A stretch of DNA of 64,000 bases, from the NCBI RefSeq assembly GCF_016862955.1, contig NZ_BONY01000005.1, forward strand, positions 124,001-188,000. Direction: 5' to 3'. How positions within the stretch are numbered: the first letter of the stretch is position 1; every line of letters starts with the position of its first letter. The notes under the pieces are model-generated. The model saw only the letters and a list, made by a program, of their open reading frames with translations, was not told the origin of the DNA and made no database searches. Origin of the DNA: Rhizocola hellebori. GTDB lineage: Bacteria > Actinomycetota > Actinomycetes > Mycobacteriales > Micromonosporaceae. Position numbers and translations under genes: made by a program. Below, one piece after another: positions 43,774 to 52,540 of this stretch.

Positions 43774-44751
43774 TTACTTCTGCTGGACAAGACGGTCGAG
43801 GTTCGGCGACTTGGGGAGCACCTTGTACTTGACGGCGAGGTCGACCAGTTTCTGCAGGCTCGCCTTGTCGACCTGCCAGCCGTAGTTCGGCAGGCGCAGG
43901 GAGTCGGCAACCGCCGGCGGGAGTGAGGTCAGGCCGGCCTTGAGCGCCTGGCGCAGCGCCGCATTGTTCGCTGCCTCCTTCGCCCACGCGAGGGTCTCCT
44001 TCATCGCCGCGGCGAAGTCGTTGACCACTGCCGGTTTCTCCGTGAGCAGCTTGGTGGTGGTGAAGGTGGTCAGCGTGGTGAGGCCCGCGATGGTGTTCTG
44101 GTAGGGCGCCACCACGAAGGTGTCTCCACGTCCCTTGAGCTGTGACACGAAGGGCTCGGGAACCCAACCGGCATCGATGTTTCCAGCCTGGAGCTGGGCC
44201 GGCACGTCGGGGAACGCGACCTCGACGAACTTGACGGTGCTGGGGTCGCCGCCGTCCTTGGCCACGGACTCCATGATGGTGACATCCCCTGCTGCCCCAA
44301 GGCTGTTGACGGAAACCTTGCGGCCGGCCAGATCCCGTGGGCGGGTGATGCCTGATGCTTTCGAAGCTACGACCGCGTTGATGTCGTCGCCGGTGGCGTA
44401 AGACGAGGCATAGTTACCGATGATGACCACGCCGAGATCCTGAAGGTCCGCCCGGAACGGGCCGAACGGCTGCCCGATCGCGAAGTCGAGATCACCTTTG
44501 GTGAGGGCGGGAATGGCGAGCGCGCCACCCTGCGCGGGCAGCACCTCCACCTCCAGGCCATGGCGCGTGAAAATGCCCTGCGAGATGCCGGCCCAGAGCG
44601 CGGCCGTCTCGGCGATGGGCAGGGCCGCGACGCGAACGTGGCGCAGGCCCGCGCTGGTCGGGGCGGTGTTCGTCGGCGCATCGGAGTCGGTGCATCCACT
44701 CAGGCTGATCGCCACGGTGGCGATCAGCGATAGAGCAAGAACCTTCTTCAT
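43774..44751 (-). CDS. SsuA/NMT1-type substrate-binding lipoprotein
   Basis: A 325-residue lipoprotein with lipobox SLSGC (Cys about residue 20) and features of the nitrate/sulfonate/thiamine-precursor receptor family: VRVAALPIAETAALWAGISQGIF, GGALAIPALTKGDLDFAIGQP, DLAGRKVSVNSLGA and DAGWVPEPFVSQ. Such receptors bind small organic anions or heterocycles. ATG 44751 is chosen for the signal peptide; the frame is open to 44877. It heads the minus-strand operon (receptor, two permeases, ATPase, PaaX), divergent from the catabolic genes. The ligand is probably the carboxylate degraded by those genes. Confidence 0.9.
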   Translation of the reverse strand: MKKVLALSLIATVAISLSGCTDSDAPTNTAPTSAGLRHVRVAALPIAETAALWAGISQGIFTRHGLEVEVLPAQGGALAIPALTKGDLDFAIGQPFGPFRADLQDLGVVIIGNYASSYATGDDINAVVASKASGITRPRDLAGRKVSVNSLGAAGDVTIMESVAKDGGDPSTVKFVEVAFPDVPAQLQAGNIDAGWVPEPFVSQLKGRGDTFVVAPYQNTIAGLTTLTTFTTTKLLTEKPAVVNDFAAAMKETLAWAKEAANNAALRQALKAGLTSLPPAVADSLRLPNYGWQVDKASLQKLVDLAVKYKVLPKSPNLDRLVQQK

Positions 44752-44947
44752 AGGAGGCCCTTCCAAGGGACGGGGTGCGGGACGGGCAGTGGGCGCCCGG
44801 GCCGCGGAATCGCTGGTCCACTGCGCGGGGACGCCCGTATGTTCGCTCATCGTGGGCCAGGGCACACTCAAAGTCAATATTTCTATAACGCTCGTCTTGG
44901 TTCAGTTGAAAGATGACGGTCGACTGGATGCCATGTAACATCCGTCC

Positions 44948-45736
44948 ATGTTGGATGAGGTGGTTGCCCTTCCCGCTTCGCTGATCCTGGAACGCAGCGG
45001 CGAGGCGGCCGTCCTGATGCTCAACCGCCCCGAGAAACGCAACGCCCTGGACGATGCCACGATCGTCGCCATTGGCGAGTTCTTCGCCCGGCCGCCGTCG
45101 TGGGCCAGAGCCGTCGTGCTTGCCGCCGTGGGGCCACACTTCTCGGCCGGACTGGACCTCGGCGAGCTGACCGAACGCGACGCGGTCGACGGGTTCTTTC
45201 ACTCGCGGATGTGGCACGAGGCCTTCGCGCGCATCGAGTCGGGAACGCTGCCGGTCATTGCCGTGCTTACGGGCGCGGTCGTCGGTGGGGGCCTCGAGCT
45301 CGCCGCCGCGGCGCACCTGCGCGTTGCCGAGGAATCGGCGTTCTTCGCCCTGCCCGAGGGGCAGCGGGGGCTTTTCGTCGGCGGCGGCGCTTCGGTGCGG
45401 GTACCCCGGCTGGTCGGGGCGCACCGGATGACCGACATGATGCTGACCGGCCGGGTGCTGACCGCGGACGAAGGCGCGGTGGCCGGGCTGGTCAACTATC
45501 GGGTGGCCAATGGCGAAGGGCTGGCGAAGGCGCTCGAGCTGGCCACCTCCATCGCCGGCAACTCCGCGATCACCAACTACGCGGTAATCCATGCCCTGCC
45601 CCGGATCGTGCAGGCCGCTCCGGAGACCGGGCTGCTGCTGGAATCATTGATGGCCGCGGTCGCGCAGAGCAGTCAGGAAGCCAAGGAACGGATGAACGCG
45701 TTCCTCAACGGCCACGGGCGCAAGGTCGGTGAATGA
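44948..45736 (+). CDS. Crotonase-family enzyme (enoyl-CoA hydratase/isomerase or C-C hydrolase)
   Basis: A 262-residue crotonase with NRPEKRNALD, the first oxyanion-hole segment HFSAGLDLGEL, the second at VVGGGLELAAAAHLRVAEES, and a catalytic-region Glu in ALPEGQRGLFVGGG. Members hydrate or isomerise enoyl-CoAs or cleave beta-diketone-type CoA esters. It is the first gene of a tight plus-strand operon; its stop overlaps the next start (ATGA). An AACAT-N6-ATGTT inverted repeat (44937-44952) overlaps its start codon and may be a regulatory site. Which reaction it performs cannot be read from sequence. Confidence 0.88.
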   Translation: MLDEVVALPASLILERSGEAAVLMLNRPEKRNALDDATIVAIGEFFARPPSWARAVVLAAVGPHFSAGLDLGELTERDAVDGFFHSRMWHEAFARIESGTLPVIAVLTGAVVGGGLELAAAAHLRVAEESAFFALPEGQRGLFVGGGASVRVPRLVGAHRMTDMMLTGRVLTADEGAVAGLVNYRVANGEGLAKALELATSIAGNSAITNYAVIHALPRIVQAAPETGLLLESLMAAVAQSSQEAKERMNAFLNGHGRKVGE

Positions 45737-47712
45737 GCGTGAACGATCAATTGCGGCCCGAGCTTCTCTACCAGCTGGCCCCCGAGCGGGTCGCGCGCAC
45801 CCGCGTCAGAGACTTCCAGCGTTGGCTCGCGACGGAACGAAGGCTGGACCTGCCCTCCTATGCCGACCTGCACGCGTGGTCAGTGTCGCATTTGGACATT
45901 TTCTAGGAGGCGGTCTGGCAATATTTCGCGATCCAGGCCCCCACACCGTACGAGAAGGTGCTGGGGGAGCGGACGATGCCGGGCACCCGCTGGTTCCCCG
46001 GCGCCACCCTCAACTACGCCCAGCACTGCTTCGGCACGTCCGAAGACGCGGACACCGTCGCCGTCGTCGCCTACTCGCAGACCCGCTCTCCCGTGCAGCT
46101 GACCTTCGCCGAACTCGCCGAGCAGGTGCGCCGCGTCCGTGAAGGGCTGCGCGGGCTGGGCGTGAAAAGCGGCGATCGGGTGGTCGGTTACCTGCCCAAC
46201 TGTCCCGAGGCGCTGATAGCTTTCCTTGCCACGGCCAGCCTGGGCGCCATCTGGGCCAGCTGCGCGCCCGAGTTCGGCCCGCACAGCGTCGTGGACAGGT
46301 TCGCCCAGATCGAACCGAGCGTGATGTTCGCTGTGGCGGGATACACCTACGGCGACAAGCAAATCGACCGGCGCGGCGAGGTCGCCGAGATCGGCGCCCA
46401 AATCCCCTCCCTTCGGCACATCGTGCATGTGCCCTACGGTCCGCACAACCTGCCCGCAGCCGTCGCCTGGGACGACCTGACAGCCCCGACACCTGAGCCG
46501 CTGGAGTTCGTGCCGGTGCCGTTCGACCACCCGCTCTACGTCCTGTTCTCGTCCGGGACCACCGGCCGGGCCAAGGCGATCGTGCACGGGCACGGCGGCA
46601 TTCTGCTGGAGCACCTGAAGAATCTGGCCCTGCATTGGGATCTCGGGCCGGGCGACCGGTTGCTCTGGTTCACCACGACCGCCTGGATGATGTGGAACTC
46701 TCTGGTCTCGGCGCTGCTGGTGCGGGCCTCACTCGTGATGATCGACGGAAACCCGCTCTACCCCGATCTATTGCAGCAGTGGCGTTTGGCGGAGCAGACC
46801 GGGGCCACGCTCATGGGTGCCAGCCCGAGTTTCCTGATGGCGTGCCGCAAGGCCGAGCTGCGCCCGGCGCAACAATTCGATCTTTCCCGGCTCCGGCAGA
46901 TCGGCGTAGCGGGAAGCCCGTTCCCGGCAGAGGGCTACCGCTGGGTGGCCGAACAATTCGGGGAAGCGGTGCTGTTGAACGTGGGCAGCGGCGGCACGGA
47001 CGTCTGCACCGGCCTGGTTCAGGCCTCACCGCTGCTGCCCGTCTGGGTGGGGGAGATGTCAGGACCGAGCCTCGGGGTGGACATCAAAGCGTTCGACGAG
47101 CACGGCCGCGTTGTGGTGGGCGAGCTGGGTGAGCTGGTCATCACCTCGCCGATGCCGTCCATGCCGGTCGGCCTCTGGGGCGACGCCGACGGTAGCCGGC
47201 TGCGGGAGTCCTACTTCTCCCAATATCCGGGTGCCTTCCGGTTCGGGGACTGGTGCCGCTTCTCGGCCGCCGGGACGTGTGTCATCACGGGCCGTTCTGA
47301 TGCCACCCTCAACCGGGGCGGGGTGCGCTTGGGCACCGCGGAGTTCTACCGTGTGCTGCAAGACGTTGCCGAGGTGGCGGACAGCGTCGTGGTACACCTT
47401 GAAGACCCTTCTGGTGGACCCGGCGAACTTCTCCTCTTCGTGGTGCCTCAGCCGGGCGTCACCGTCGATGACGCGCTGCGCCATAAGCTTTCCACCCAGA
47501 TTCGCACCGCGTTGTCGCCGCGCCACGTGCCCGACCGCATTGTCGGGGTGCAGGCGATCCCCTACTCGCGCACCGGTAAGAAGCTGGAGGTGCCCGTGAA
47601 GAGGATTCTGAGTGGCGCCGATCCTGACGCGGTGGCCTCCCCGGGCGCTCTGGTAGATCCCGGTGCGCTCGACGCGTTTGTCGACTACTACCGGCTGCAG
47701 GCCAAGGCATGA
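45733..47712 (+). pseudogene. Acetoacetyl-CoA-synthetase-like acyl-CoA ligase with an in-frame TAG at codon 58
   Basis: The frame from ATG 45733 (overlapping the crotonase stop) through 47712 would give 659 residues, the normal length for acetoacetyl-CoA synthetases, but codon 58 (45904-45906) is TAG. Homologous wording continues without shift on both sides: VSHLDIF, stop, EAVWQYFAIQAPTPYEK. Family proteins usually have FW at this spot, so TAG looks like a one-base change of TGG. Further on are WFPGATLNYA, the nucleotide loop YVLFSSGTTGRAKAI, GSGGTDVCTG, TGRSDATLNRGGVRLGTAEFYR and the SRTGKK lysine. It should activate a beta-keto acid to its CoA ester. Options: true nonsense mutation, reinitiation at GTG 45958 or ATG 45976 (losing about 75-81 residues), amber readthrough, or a sequencing error. 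Confidence 0.85.
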
Positions 47713-48677
47713 GCGCCAACTCCAACGTCGATGCGTTGCCGACACCGCGTCGCGTCACCGTCATCGGCACCGGCGTCATAGGCTCCGGCTGGGCCGCGTT
47801 GTTCCTGGCCCGCGGGCTGGATGTGGTGGCCTTCGACCCGGCCCCTGACGCGCCGGCGCGGCTTCGCCAAGCCGTCGATGACGCTTGGCCGTCGCTGACC
47901 AGGCTCGGGCTGGCCGATACCGCCGACCGCTCCCGCCTTCGTTTCGCGACCGGCATCGCCGACGCCGTGCGTACGGCGCATTTCGTGCAGGAGAGCGGTC
48001 CGGAGGATGCGGCGCTCAAACAGGAGCTCGTCGCGCAACTCGACGCGGCAACGCCGGCATACGTGCCGATTGTGAGCAGTTCCTCGGGGTTGACGCCGTC
48101 GCAGATCCAGCAGGGGTGCACCGTGGCACCGCAGCGGGTGCTCGTGGGACACCCCTTCCATCCGGCCTATCTGGTGCCGCTGGTCGAAGTGGTGCCAAGT
48201 CCCCGTACCGATCCGGCGGTGACCGAAAGGTGCATGGAGTTCTATTCATGGCTCGGCAAGCGTCCCGTTCACGTTCGCCAAGAAGTCCCAGGGCATTTGG
48301 CCAACCGCCTCCAGGCCGCACTCTGGCGCGAGGCCTACTCTCTGGTGGAGCGAGGCGTAGCCTCGGTGGCCGACATCGACACGGCGATCGCGCATGGCCC
48401 GGGTCTGCGCTGGGCGCTGCTGGGTCCGCTTGTCAGCCAACACCTCGCCGGCGGCGCCGGCGGAATGGCGCACACGTTGGCGCATCTCGGCCCACCGGCG
48501 CAAGCGTGGATGGACGACCTCGGCCAGCCGCGCCTGACGCCGCAACTGACCCGGCTGCTCATCGGCGGGGTGGATGACGAGCTGCACGGAGTCGACCAGT
48601 CGCGCATGGTCGCCGAGCGCGACGAAATGCTCGTTCTGCTGCTGCAGCACAAGGCGCGCCACACCGCCCTGCCCTGA
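47709..48677 (+). CDS. 3-hydroxyacyl-CoA dehydrogenase family, L-carnitine-dehydrogenase-like
   Basis: A 322-residue NAD-dependent dehydrogenase. The Rossmann motif GTGVIGSGWAALFLARGLDV lies at 20-39; the catalytic region VGHPFHPAYLVPLVEVVPS and the helical C-terminal domain with NRLQAALWREAYSLVERGVAS follow. Length and wording match L-carnitine dehydrogenase and related enzymes that oxidise free 3-hydroxy acids rather than fatty acyl-CoA. The start overlaps the ligase stop as ATGA. A plausible order is hydroxy acid to keto acid here, then CoA activation by the neighbour ligase. Confidence 0.88.
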   Translation: MSANSNVDALPTPRRVTVIGTGVIGSGWAALFLARGLDVVAFDPAPDAPARLRQAVDDAWPSLTRLGLADTADRSRLRFATGIADAVRTAHFVQESGPEDAALKQELVAQLDAATPAYVPIVSSSSGLTPSQIQQGCTVAPQRVLVGHPFHPAYLVPLVEVVPSPRTDPAVTERCMEFYSWLGKRPVHVRQEVPGHLANRLQAALWREAYSLVERGVASVADIDTAIAHGPGLRWALLGPLVSQHLAGGAGGMAHTLAHLGPPAQAWMDDLGQPRLTPQLTRLLIGGVDDELHGVDQSRMVAERDEMLVLLLQHKARHTALP

Positions 48678-48703
48678 GAACCAGCCGACCCGAGAGGGGC
48701 GCA

Positions 48704-49594
48704 ATGACCGCTTCCTATGTCTGCCGCATCGACCCGAACGCCATCGTGGCGCTGGACATGCACGTGCACATCGAAGCCGACAGCCATGGCCACTTCTCTC
48801 TGGACCAGCCGCTGATGGAGGCGTCGGCCGCCTATTTCAAGGCGGGCAGCGACCGCGCCCCAACGTTGGACCGGGTCGCCGCCTACTACCGTGAGCGCGA
48901 AATGGCCGCGGTGGTCTTTACCGTGGACGCCGGGACCGCACGGGGCCACCCGCCCCTGTCAAGCGCCGAGATCGCGCAGGGCGCGGCCGCCCACGCCGAT
49001 GTGCTGATCCCGTTCGGCTCTGTGGATCCGCTTCGTGGGGCCGACGCCGTCGATCAGGCTCGGCGGCTCGTCGAAGATTTCGGTGTACGCGGCTTCAAGT
49101 TCCATCCGAGCCTGCAGGCGTTCTCGCCCAACGACCGCGAGCACTACCCGCTCTGGCAGACACTCTCTGAGTTGGGCGTGGTGGCGCTGTTCCACACCGG
49201 ACAGACGGGTATAGGCGCCGGAATGCCAGGCGGCTACGGCATCAAGCTGCGCTACTCCGACCCGATGCTGCTCGACGATGTCGCCGCCGATTTCCCCGAC
49301 CTCACCATGATCCTTGCTCATCCCTCAGTGCCGTGGGTCGACAGCTCGCTTTCGATCGCCACTCACAAGGCGAACGTCTACCTGGACCTGTCGGGCTGGT
49401 CGCCGAAATACTTCCCGCCACAGCTGGTAAGGCAGGCCGGTACTCTGCTGCGGCACAAGGTTCTCTTCGGATCGGACTTTCCCCTTCTCACACCAGACCG
49501 ATGGCTGGCCGACTTCGCCGATCTCGACGTCAAAGACGAGGCGCGTCCCCTCATCCTCAAAGAGAACGCGCTGCGCCTGCTCGGCCTCAGGTGA
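48704..49594 (+). CDS. Amidohydrolase-family metal enzyme (ACMSD/resorcylate-decarboxylase type)
   Basis: A 296-residue TIM-barrel protein of the amidohydrolase-2 group. Metal ligands visible: the HxH pair His20/His22 (MHVH), His in LFHTGQTG, His in LAHPS and Asp in LFGSDFPLL, with a FKFHP segment after the third strand. This group includes non-oxidative decarboxylases (2-amino-3-carboxymuconate-semialdehyde, gamma-resorcylate) and lactone hydrolases. RBS GAGAGGGGC precedes ATG 48704. It is the last gene of the operon before a strong terminator. Its role may be a hydrolysis or decarboxylation in the same pathway. Confidence 0.88.
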   Translation: MTASYVCRIDPNAIVALDMHVHIEADSHGHFSLDQPLMEASAAYFKAGSDRAPTLDRVAAYYREREMAAVVFTVDAGTARGHPPLSSAEIAQGAAAHADVLIPFGSVDPLRGADAVDQARRLVEDFGVRGFKFHPSLQAFSPNDREHYPLWQTLSELGVVALFHTGQTGIGAGMPGGYGIKLRYSDPMLLDDVAADFPDLTMILAHPSVPWVDSSLSIATHKANVYLDLSGWSPKYFPPQLVRQAGTLLRHKVLFGSDFPLLTPDRWLADFADLDVKDEARPLILKENALRLLGLR

Positions 49595-49601
49595 AAGCCG
49601 A

Positions 49602-49637
49602 GGCGTCCCTGCCAAGAAACCTGATGGCAGGGACGCC
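49602..49637 (+). terminator. Terminator after the catabolic operon
   Basis: A perfect 13-bp stem (GGCGTCCCTGCCA at 49602-49614 with 49625-49637) and a 10-base loop start 8 bp after the amidohydrolase stop. It can work for both converging transcripts. Confidence 0.8.
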
Positions 49638-49648
49638 CGGTTCGTGGT

Positions 49649-50980
49649 TCAGGCGATGCTGCACGCCGTCCCGTTGAGGGTGAATGCGTTGGGCCTGCCG
49701 GTGTTGCCGGTGTGATTGGCCTGGAAGCCGAAGCTCACCGAGGCGTTGCGGGCGATCGTGGCGTTGAAGGACACGTTGCGTGCGGTTACCGCACCACTAT
49801 TGGGCGAGATAGTCGCGTTCCATGCGCCGGTGATGGTCTGTCCACTGGGGAGAGTGAAGGCCAGCGCCCAGCCGTTGATGGCGGCCGTGCCGGTGTTGGT
49901 GATGGTGACCTGTGCGGTGAGCCCGGTGTTCCACGGGTTCACGGTGTAGCCGATGCGGCATCCAGGCGGGACCGGCGTCGACGGTGACGGGCTCGGGCTC
50001 GGGCTGGGGGAGGGCGACGGGCTCGCGCTGGGCGAAGGCGACGGGCCGGCGCGGTCGAGGCCGAAGAACTGGATCGCGGCAAGGGCCATGCCGCTCATGG
50101 GCAGGCTGTGTCCTGCGCCTTGGATGCTGTAGGCCTCGACCTGAACGGTGCCCCCGCTGGCGTAGCGCCGGCGGTTCCAGCTGGGCTGTGGCGTGTCGGT
50201 CGACGTCGGTGTCTGGCTGAGCCCGAACACGTTGGTCCACTGTTCGATGGTCTCTTGCAACAGCTGGAAGGGTACGAGGGTGTCGTTGGTGCCGTGCCAC
50301 AGCTGCACCCGCGGGCGGGCGCCGGTGTAGCCGGGGAACGCCTGGCGCACGGCGTCACCCCACTGCTGCGGCGTGCGGTCCATCTGCCCGTTGACGCACC
50401 GGCTGTTGGTGGGCGGGAAGTCGGCCGCGTTGGCGAAGCAGGTGAACGGCACCCCCATGAAGGCCGCCCCGGCCTTGTACAGGTCGGGGTAGAGGGCGAG
50501 CAGCGCGTTGGTCTCCATGCCACCTGACGAGCTGCCGGTGGCGAAGATGCGCTGCCGGTCGCCGTTGTAGCGCTGCAGCGCGTAGTTGACCATCGAGGCG
50601 ATGGACACGGGATCGCTGCCGCCGCCGCGGCGTTTGGACGCGTCGGACCACACGTCGAAGCAGTTGCCGAAACCTGCCTGCTGGGTGGCGGTCGGGTAGA
50701 TGACGATGAAGCCGTACTGATCGGCCAGCGAAGCGAACTGGCTGCCGGAGAAGAAACCGGGGCCAGATCCGCCGCAGCCGTGCATGGCTACGAGGATCGC
50801 TGGGTTGGCCGGATGCACATCCGGGACATAAATGTGCATCCGGGCACCGCCGGGGTTGTCCCCGAAGTTGGTCACCTCGACCAAGGTGGCGGCGGAAGCG
50901 GGTGACGGCAGGACGATGCCGCCGAGGGCGAGGAGCATGGCGCCGGCTAACGCTGCCGACGCGGTCCTGATTCTGTTCAT
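49649..50980 (-). CDS. Secreted CE1-type esterase (PHB-depolymerase-like) with CBM2
   Basis: A 443-residue secreted enzyme. Signal peptide to about Ala30; catalytic domain (about 31-310) with MHGCGGS, nucleophile Ser151 in GSSSGG, and a late His in GAGHSLPM; a Ser/Pro linker (SPSPSPSPSP); and a C-terminal CBM2 (about 345-443) with PWNTGLTAQVTITN, NGWALAFTLPSGQTITGAWN and a disulfide Cys pair. It should deacetylate or deferuloylate hemicellulose while bound to cellulose. ATG 50980 follows GGAGGAA; the GTG at 50995 is less likely. It differs from the CBM13 esterases in the catalytic domain as well as the binding module. Confidence 0.88.
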   Translation of the reverse strand: MNRIRTASAALAGAMLLALGGIVLPSPASAATLVEVTNFGDNPGGARMHIYVPDVHPANPAILVAMHGCGGSGPGFFSGSQFASLADQYGFIVIYPTATQQAGFGNCFDVWSDASKRRGGGSDPVSIASMVNYALQRYNGDRQRIFATGSSSGGMETNALLALYPDLYKAGAAFMGVPFTCFANAADFPPTNSRCVNGQMDRTPQQWGDAVRQAFPGYTGARPRVQLWHGTNDTLVPFQLLQETIEQWTNVFGLSQTPTSTDTPQPSWNRRRYASGGTVQVEAYSIQGAGHSLPMSGMALAAIQFFGLDRAGPSPSPSASPSPSPSPSPSPSPSTPVPPGCRIGYTVNPWNTGLTAQVTITNTGTAAINGWALAFTLPSGQTITGAWNATISPNSGAVTARNVSFNATIARNASVSFGFQANHTGNTGRPNAFTLNGTACSIA

Positions 50981-51110
50981 CGCACGTTCCTCCATCGATG
51001 AATGTCAGTCAGTCGCTAGCCGCACACATTAGACGTATAGATGACGATCGTCAACACAACGCAGAACGTCGATGCGGCTATCGCGGAGGACGCGCAGAAG
51101 CTTCTCAGGG

Positions 51111-51920
51111 CTATTGCTTGGTAGCGCAGTAGCGCAGGTATTCCCAGTCCATTGCTCCGCCGCCGAGGTCATGACGGCGGCCGAGATCGGCTAGAGCCTC
51201 GTCAAGTTCTTGCGTCTTGCCGGGATCGCCGGCGATGTTTCGGTACACGGCAATCGTGGGGCCGTAATTCTGTTTGAAGTAGTCGCGGAACATCTCAGCG
51301 TTCGAGAAGTGTCCGATGCGGACGGTCTTGACTTGCGCCTTGACGTTGGCAACCCGATCGCCGAACAGCGAGGCGACGTGATCGGGGTCGCCCCACAACG
51401 GCGGCGGCTGGGCCCCGGGCGGCGGTGGCGCGGCGAAGGGCTTCATGGCGGCGAACATCTGCCCGATGAACCCTTGCGGCGTCCAGTTGATCAGGCCAAT
51501 CGTGCCGCCGGACTTCGTGACCCGCACCAATTCATCGGCCCCGCGCTGGTGGAAGGGGGCAAACATGACCCCGACGCACGACATGACCACGTCGAAGGAA
51601 CTGTCCGTAAAGGACAGTGCTTCCGCGTCTTCGACCCGCCACTCCAGTTTCAGGCCTTGCTCTTGCGCGAGCTTCTCGCCCACGTCGAGCAGCTCCGGCG
51701 TGAGATCGCTGGCGGTGACCTGGGCACCGGCCTGGGCGGCCGCGATCGCCGCGTTACCGGAGCCGGCGGCCACGTCGAGCACCTGTTGACCCTCGCGGAC
51801 GCCACACGCCGCGACGAGATCCTGGCCAAGCGGAGCGATCAGGTCACTGGCCACCGCCGCATAGTTGCCCATGGCCCACATAGCGCGGTGTTTTGTCTTG
51901 ATTACAGCATCTTCCCCCAT
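51111..51920 (-). CDS. Class I SAM-dependent methyltransferase
   Basis: A 269-residue methyltransferase of the UbiE/Methyltransf_11 type with the SAM loop VLDVAAGSGNAAIAAAQAGA, the acidic residue after the second strand in ASDLTPELLD, and SFDVVMSCVGVMFAPFH. The substrate is unknown. ATG 51920 is preferred; the frame extends to 52019 but without coding character. It is divergent from the phosphoesterase gene and unrelated to the surrounding glycan genes. Confidence 0.85.
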   Translation of the reverse strand: MGEDAVIKTKHRAMWAMGNYAAVASDLIAPLGQDLVAACGVREGQQVLDVAAGSGNAAIAAAQAGAQVTASDLTPELLDVGEKLAQEQGLKLEWRVEDAEALSFTDSSFDVVMSCVGVMFAPFHQRGADELVRVTKSGGTIGLINWTPQGFIGQMFAAMKPFAAPPPPGAQPPPLWGDPDHVASLFGDRVANVKAQVKTVRIGHFSNAEMFRDYFKQNYGPTIAVYRNIAGDPGKTQELDEALADLGRRHDLGGGAMDWEYLRYCATKQ

Positions 51921-52036
51921 GTCTTCAACACTAGAAGATCGGATTTGTCGGCTGGGTACAGAATCGGTATCCGCCCCGACCGGCCAAGACGTAACGTAGT
52001 TCCGGTGGTGCCCCGCCACCGGCGTATCGTGGGCGG

Positions 52037-52534
52037 GTGCGATTGGTGATCATGGCCGACACCCATGTGCCGGCTCGGGCGCGCGACCTACCGGAGCAGC
52101 TGTGGGCTGCGGTGGATGCCGCGGATGTGGTTGTTCATGCCGGTGACTGGGTTGATGTGGGCACCCTGGACGCGCTGTCGCGCCGGTCGCAGCGTCTCAT
52201 TGCCGTGTACGGCAACAACGATGGGGCGGCACTGCGGGCACGCCTGCCCGAGATCGATTATGCCGATCTCGAAGGTGTGCGCATCGCCGTGGTGCACGAG
52301 ACGGGCCCAGCTGCCGGCCGCGAAAGCCGGTGCCAAGCGCTATTCCCCGACAGCGATGTGCTTTTCTTCGGCCATTCCCATATCCCTTGGGATACCACCA
52401 CACCTAACGGCTTGCGGTTGCTCAACCCGGGCTCGCCCACCGACCGCCGCCGCCAGCCCCACGCCACATACCTCACCGCGAGGATCGTGCAGGGTCACCT
52501 CGACGAGGTGACCCTGCACGCGCTGACCCGTTAG
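52037..52534 (+). CDS. YfcE/MJ0936-type metallophosphoesterase
   Basis: A 165-residue calcineurin-like phosphoesterase with the metal ligands in ADTHVP (motif 1), VVHAGDW (motif 2), GNND (motif 3), VVHETG (motif 4) and GHSHIP (motif 5). Small proteins of this group hydrolyse phosphodiesters in the cytoplasm; the natural substrate is not known. GTG 52037 is the start. Near its 3' end the coding sequence itself forms a perfect 33-base palindrome (52487-52519). It converges with the GH6 gene at a distance of only 6 bp. Confidence 0.88.
   Translation: MRLVIMADTHVPARARDLPEQLWAAVDAADVVVHAGDWVDVGTLDALSRRSQRLIAVYGNNDGAALRARLPEIDYADLEGVRIAVVHETGPAAGRESRCQALFPDSDVLFFGHSHIPWDTTTPNGLRLLNPGSPTDRRRQPHATYLTARIVQGHLDEVTLHALTR
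52487..52519 (+). terminator. Perfect hairpin inside the 3' end of the phosphoesterase gene
   Basis: A 16-bp perfect stem around a single central base (52503) codes for VQGHLDEVTLH and stops 15 bases before the stop codon. As the two converging genes have almost no gap, this element probably acts as the terminator for one or both. Confidence 0.65.
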
Positions 52535-52540
52535 CCGCGG

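Noticed and set aside
45733-45903. A separate small gene of 57 codons before the ligase
   Set aside because: Its sequence continues the ligase N-terminus in the same frame across the TAG, so it is the first part of one gene.
49980-50040. GC-rich short tandem repeats in two CBM2 genes (also about 52870-52950)
   Set aside because: They encode ordinary Ser/Pro linkers between catalytic domain and CBM2, not a separate repeat element.
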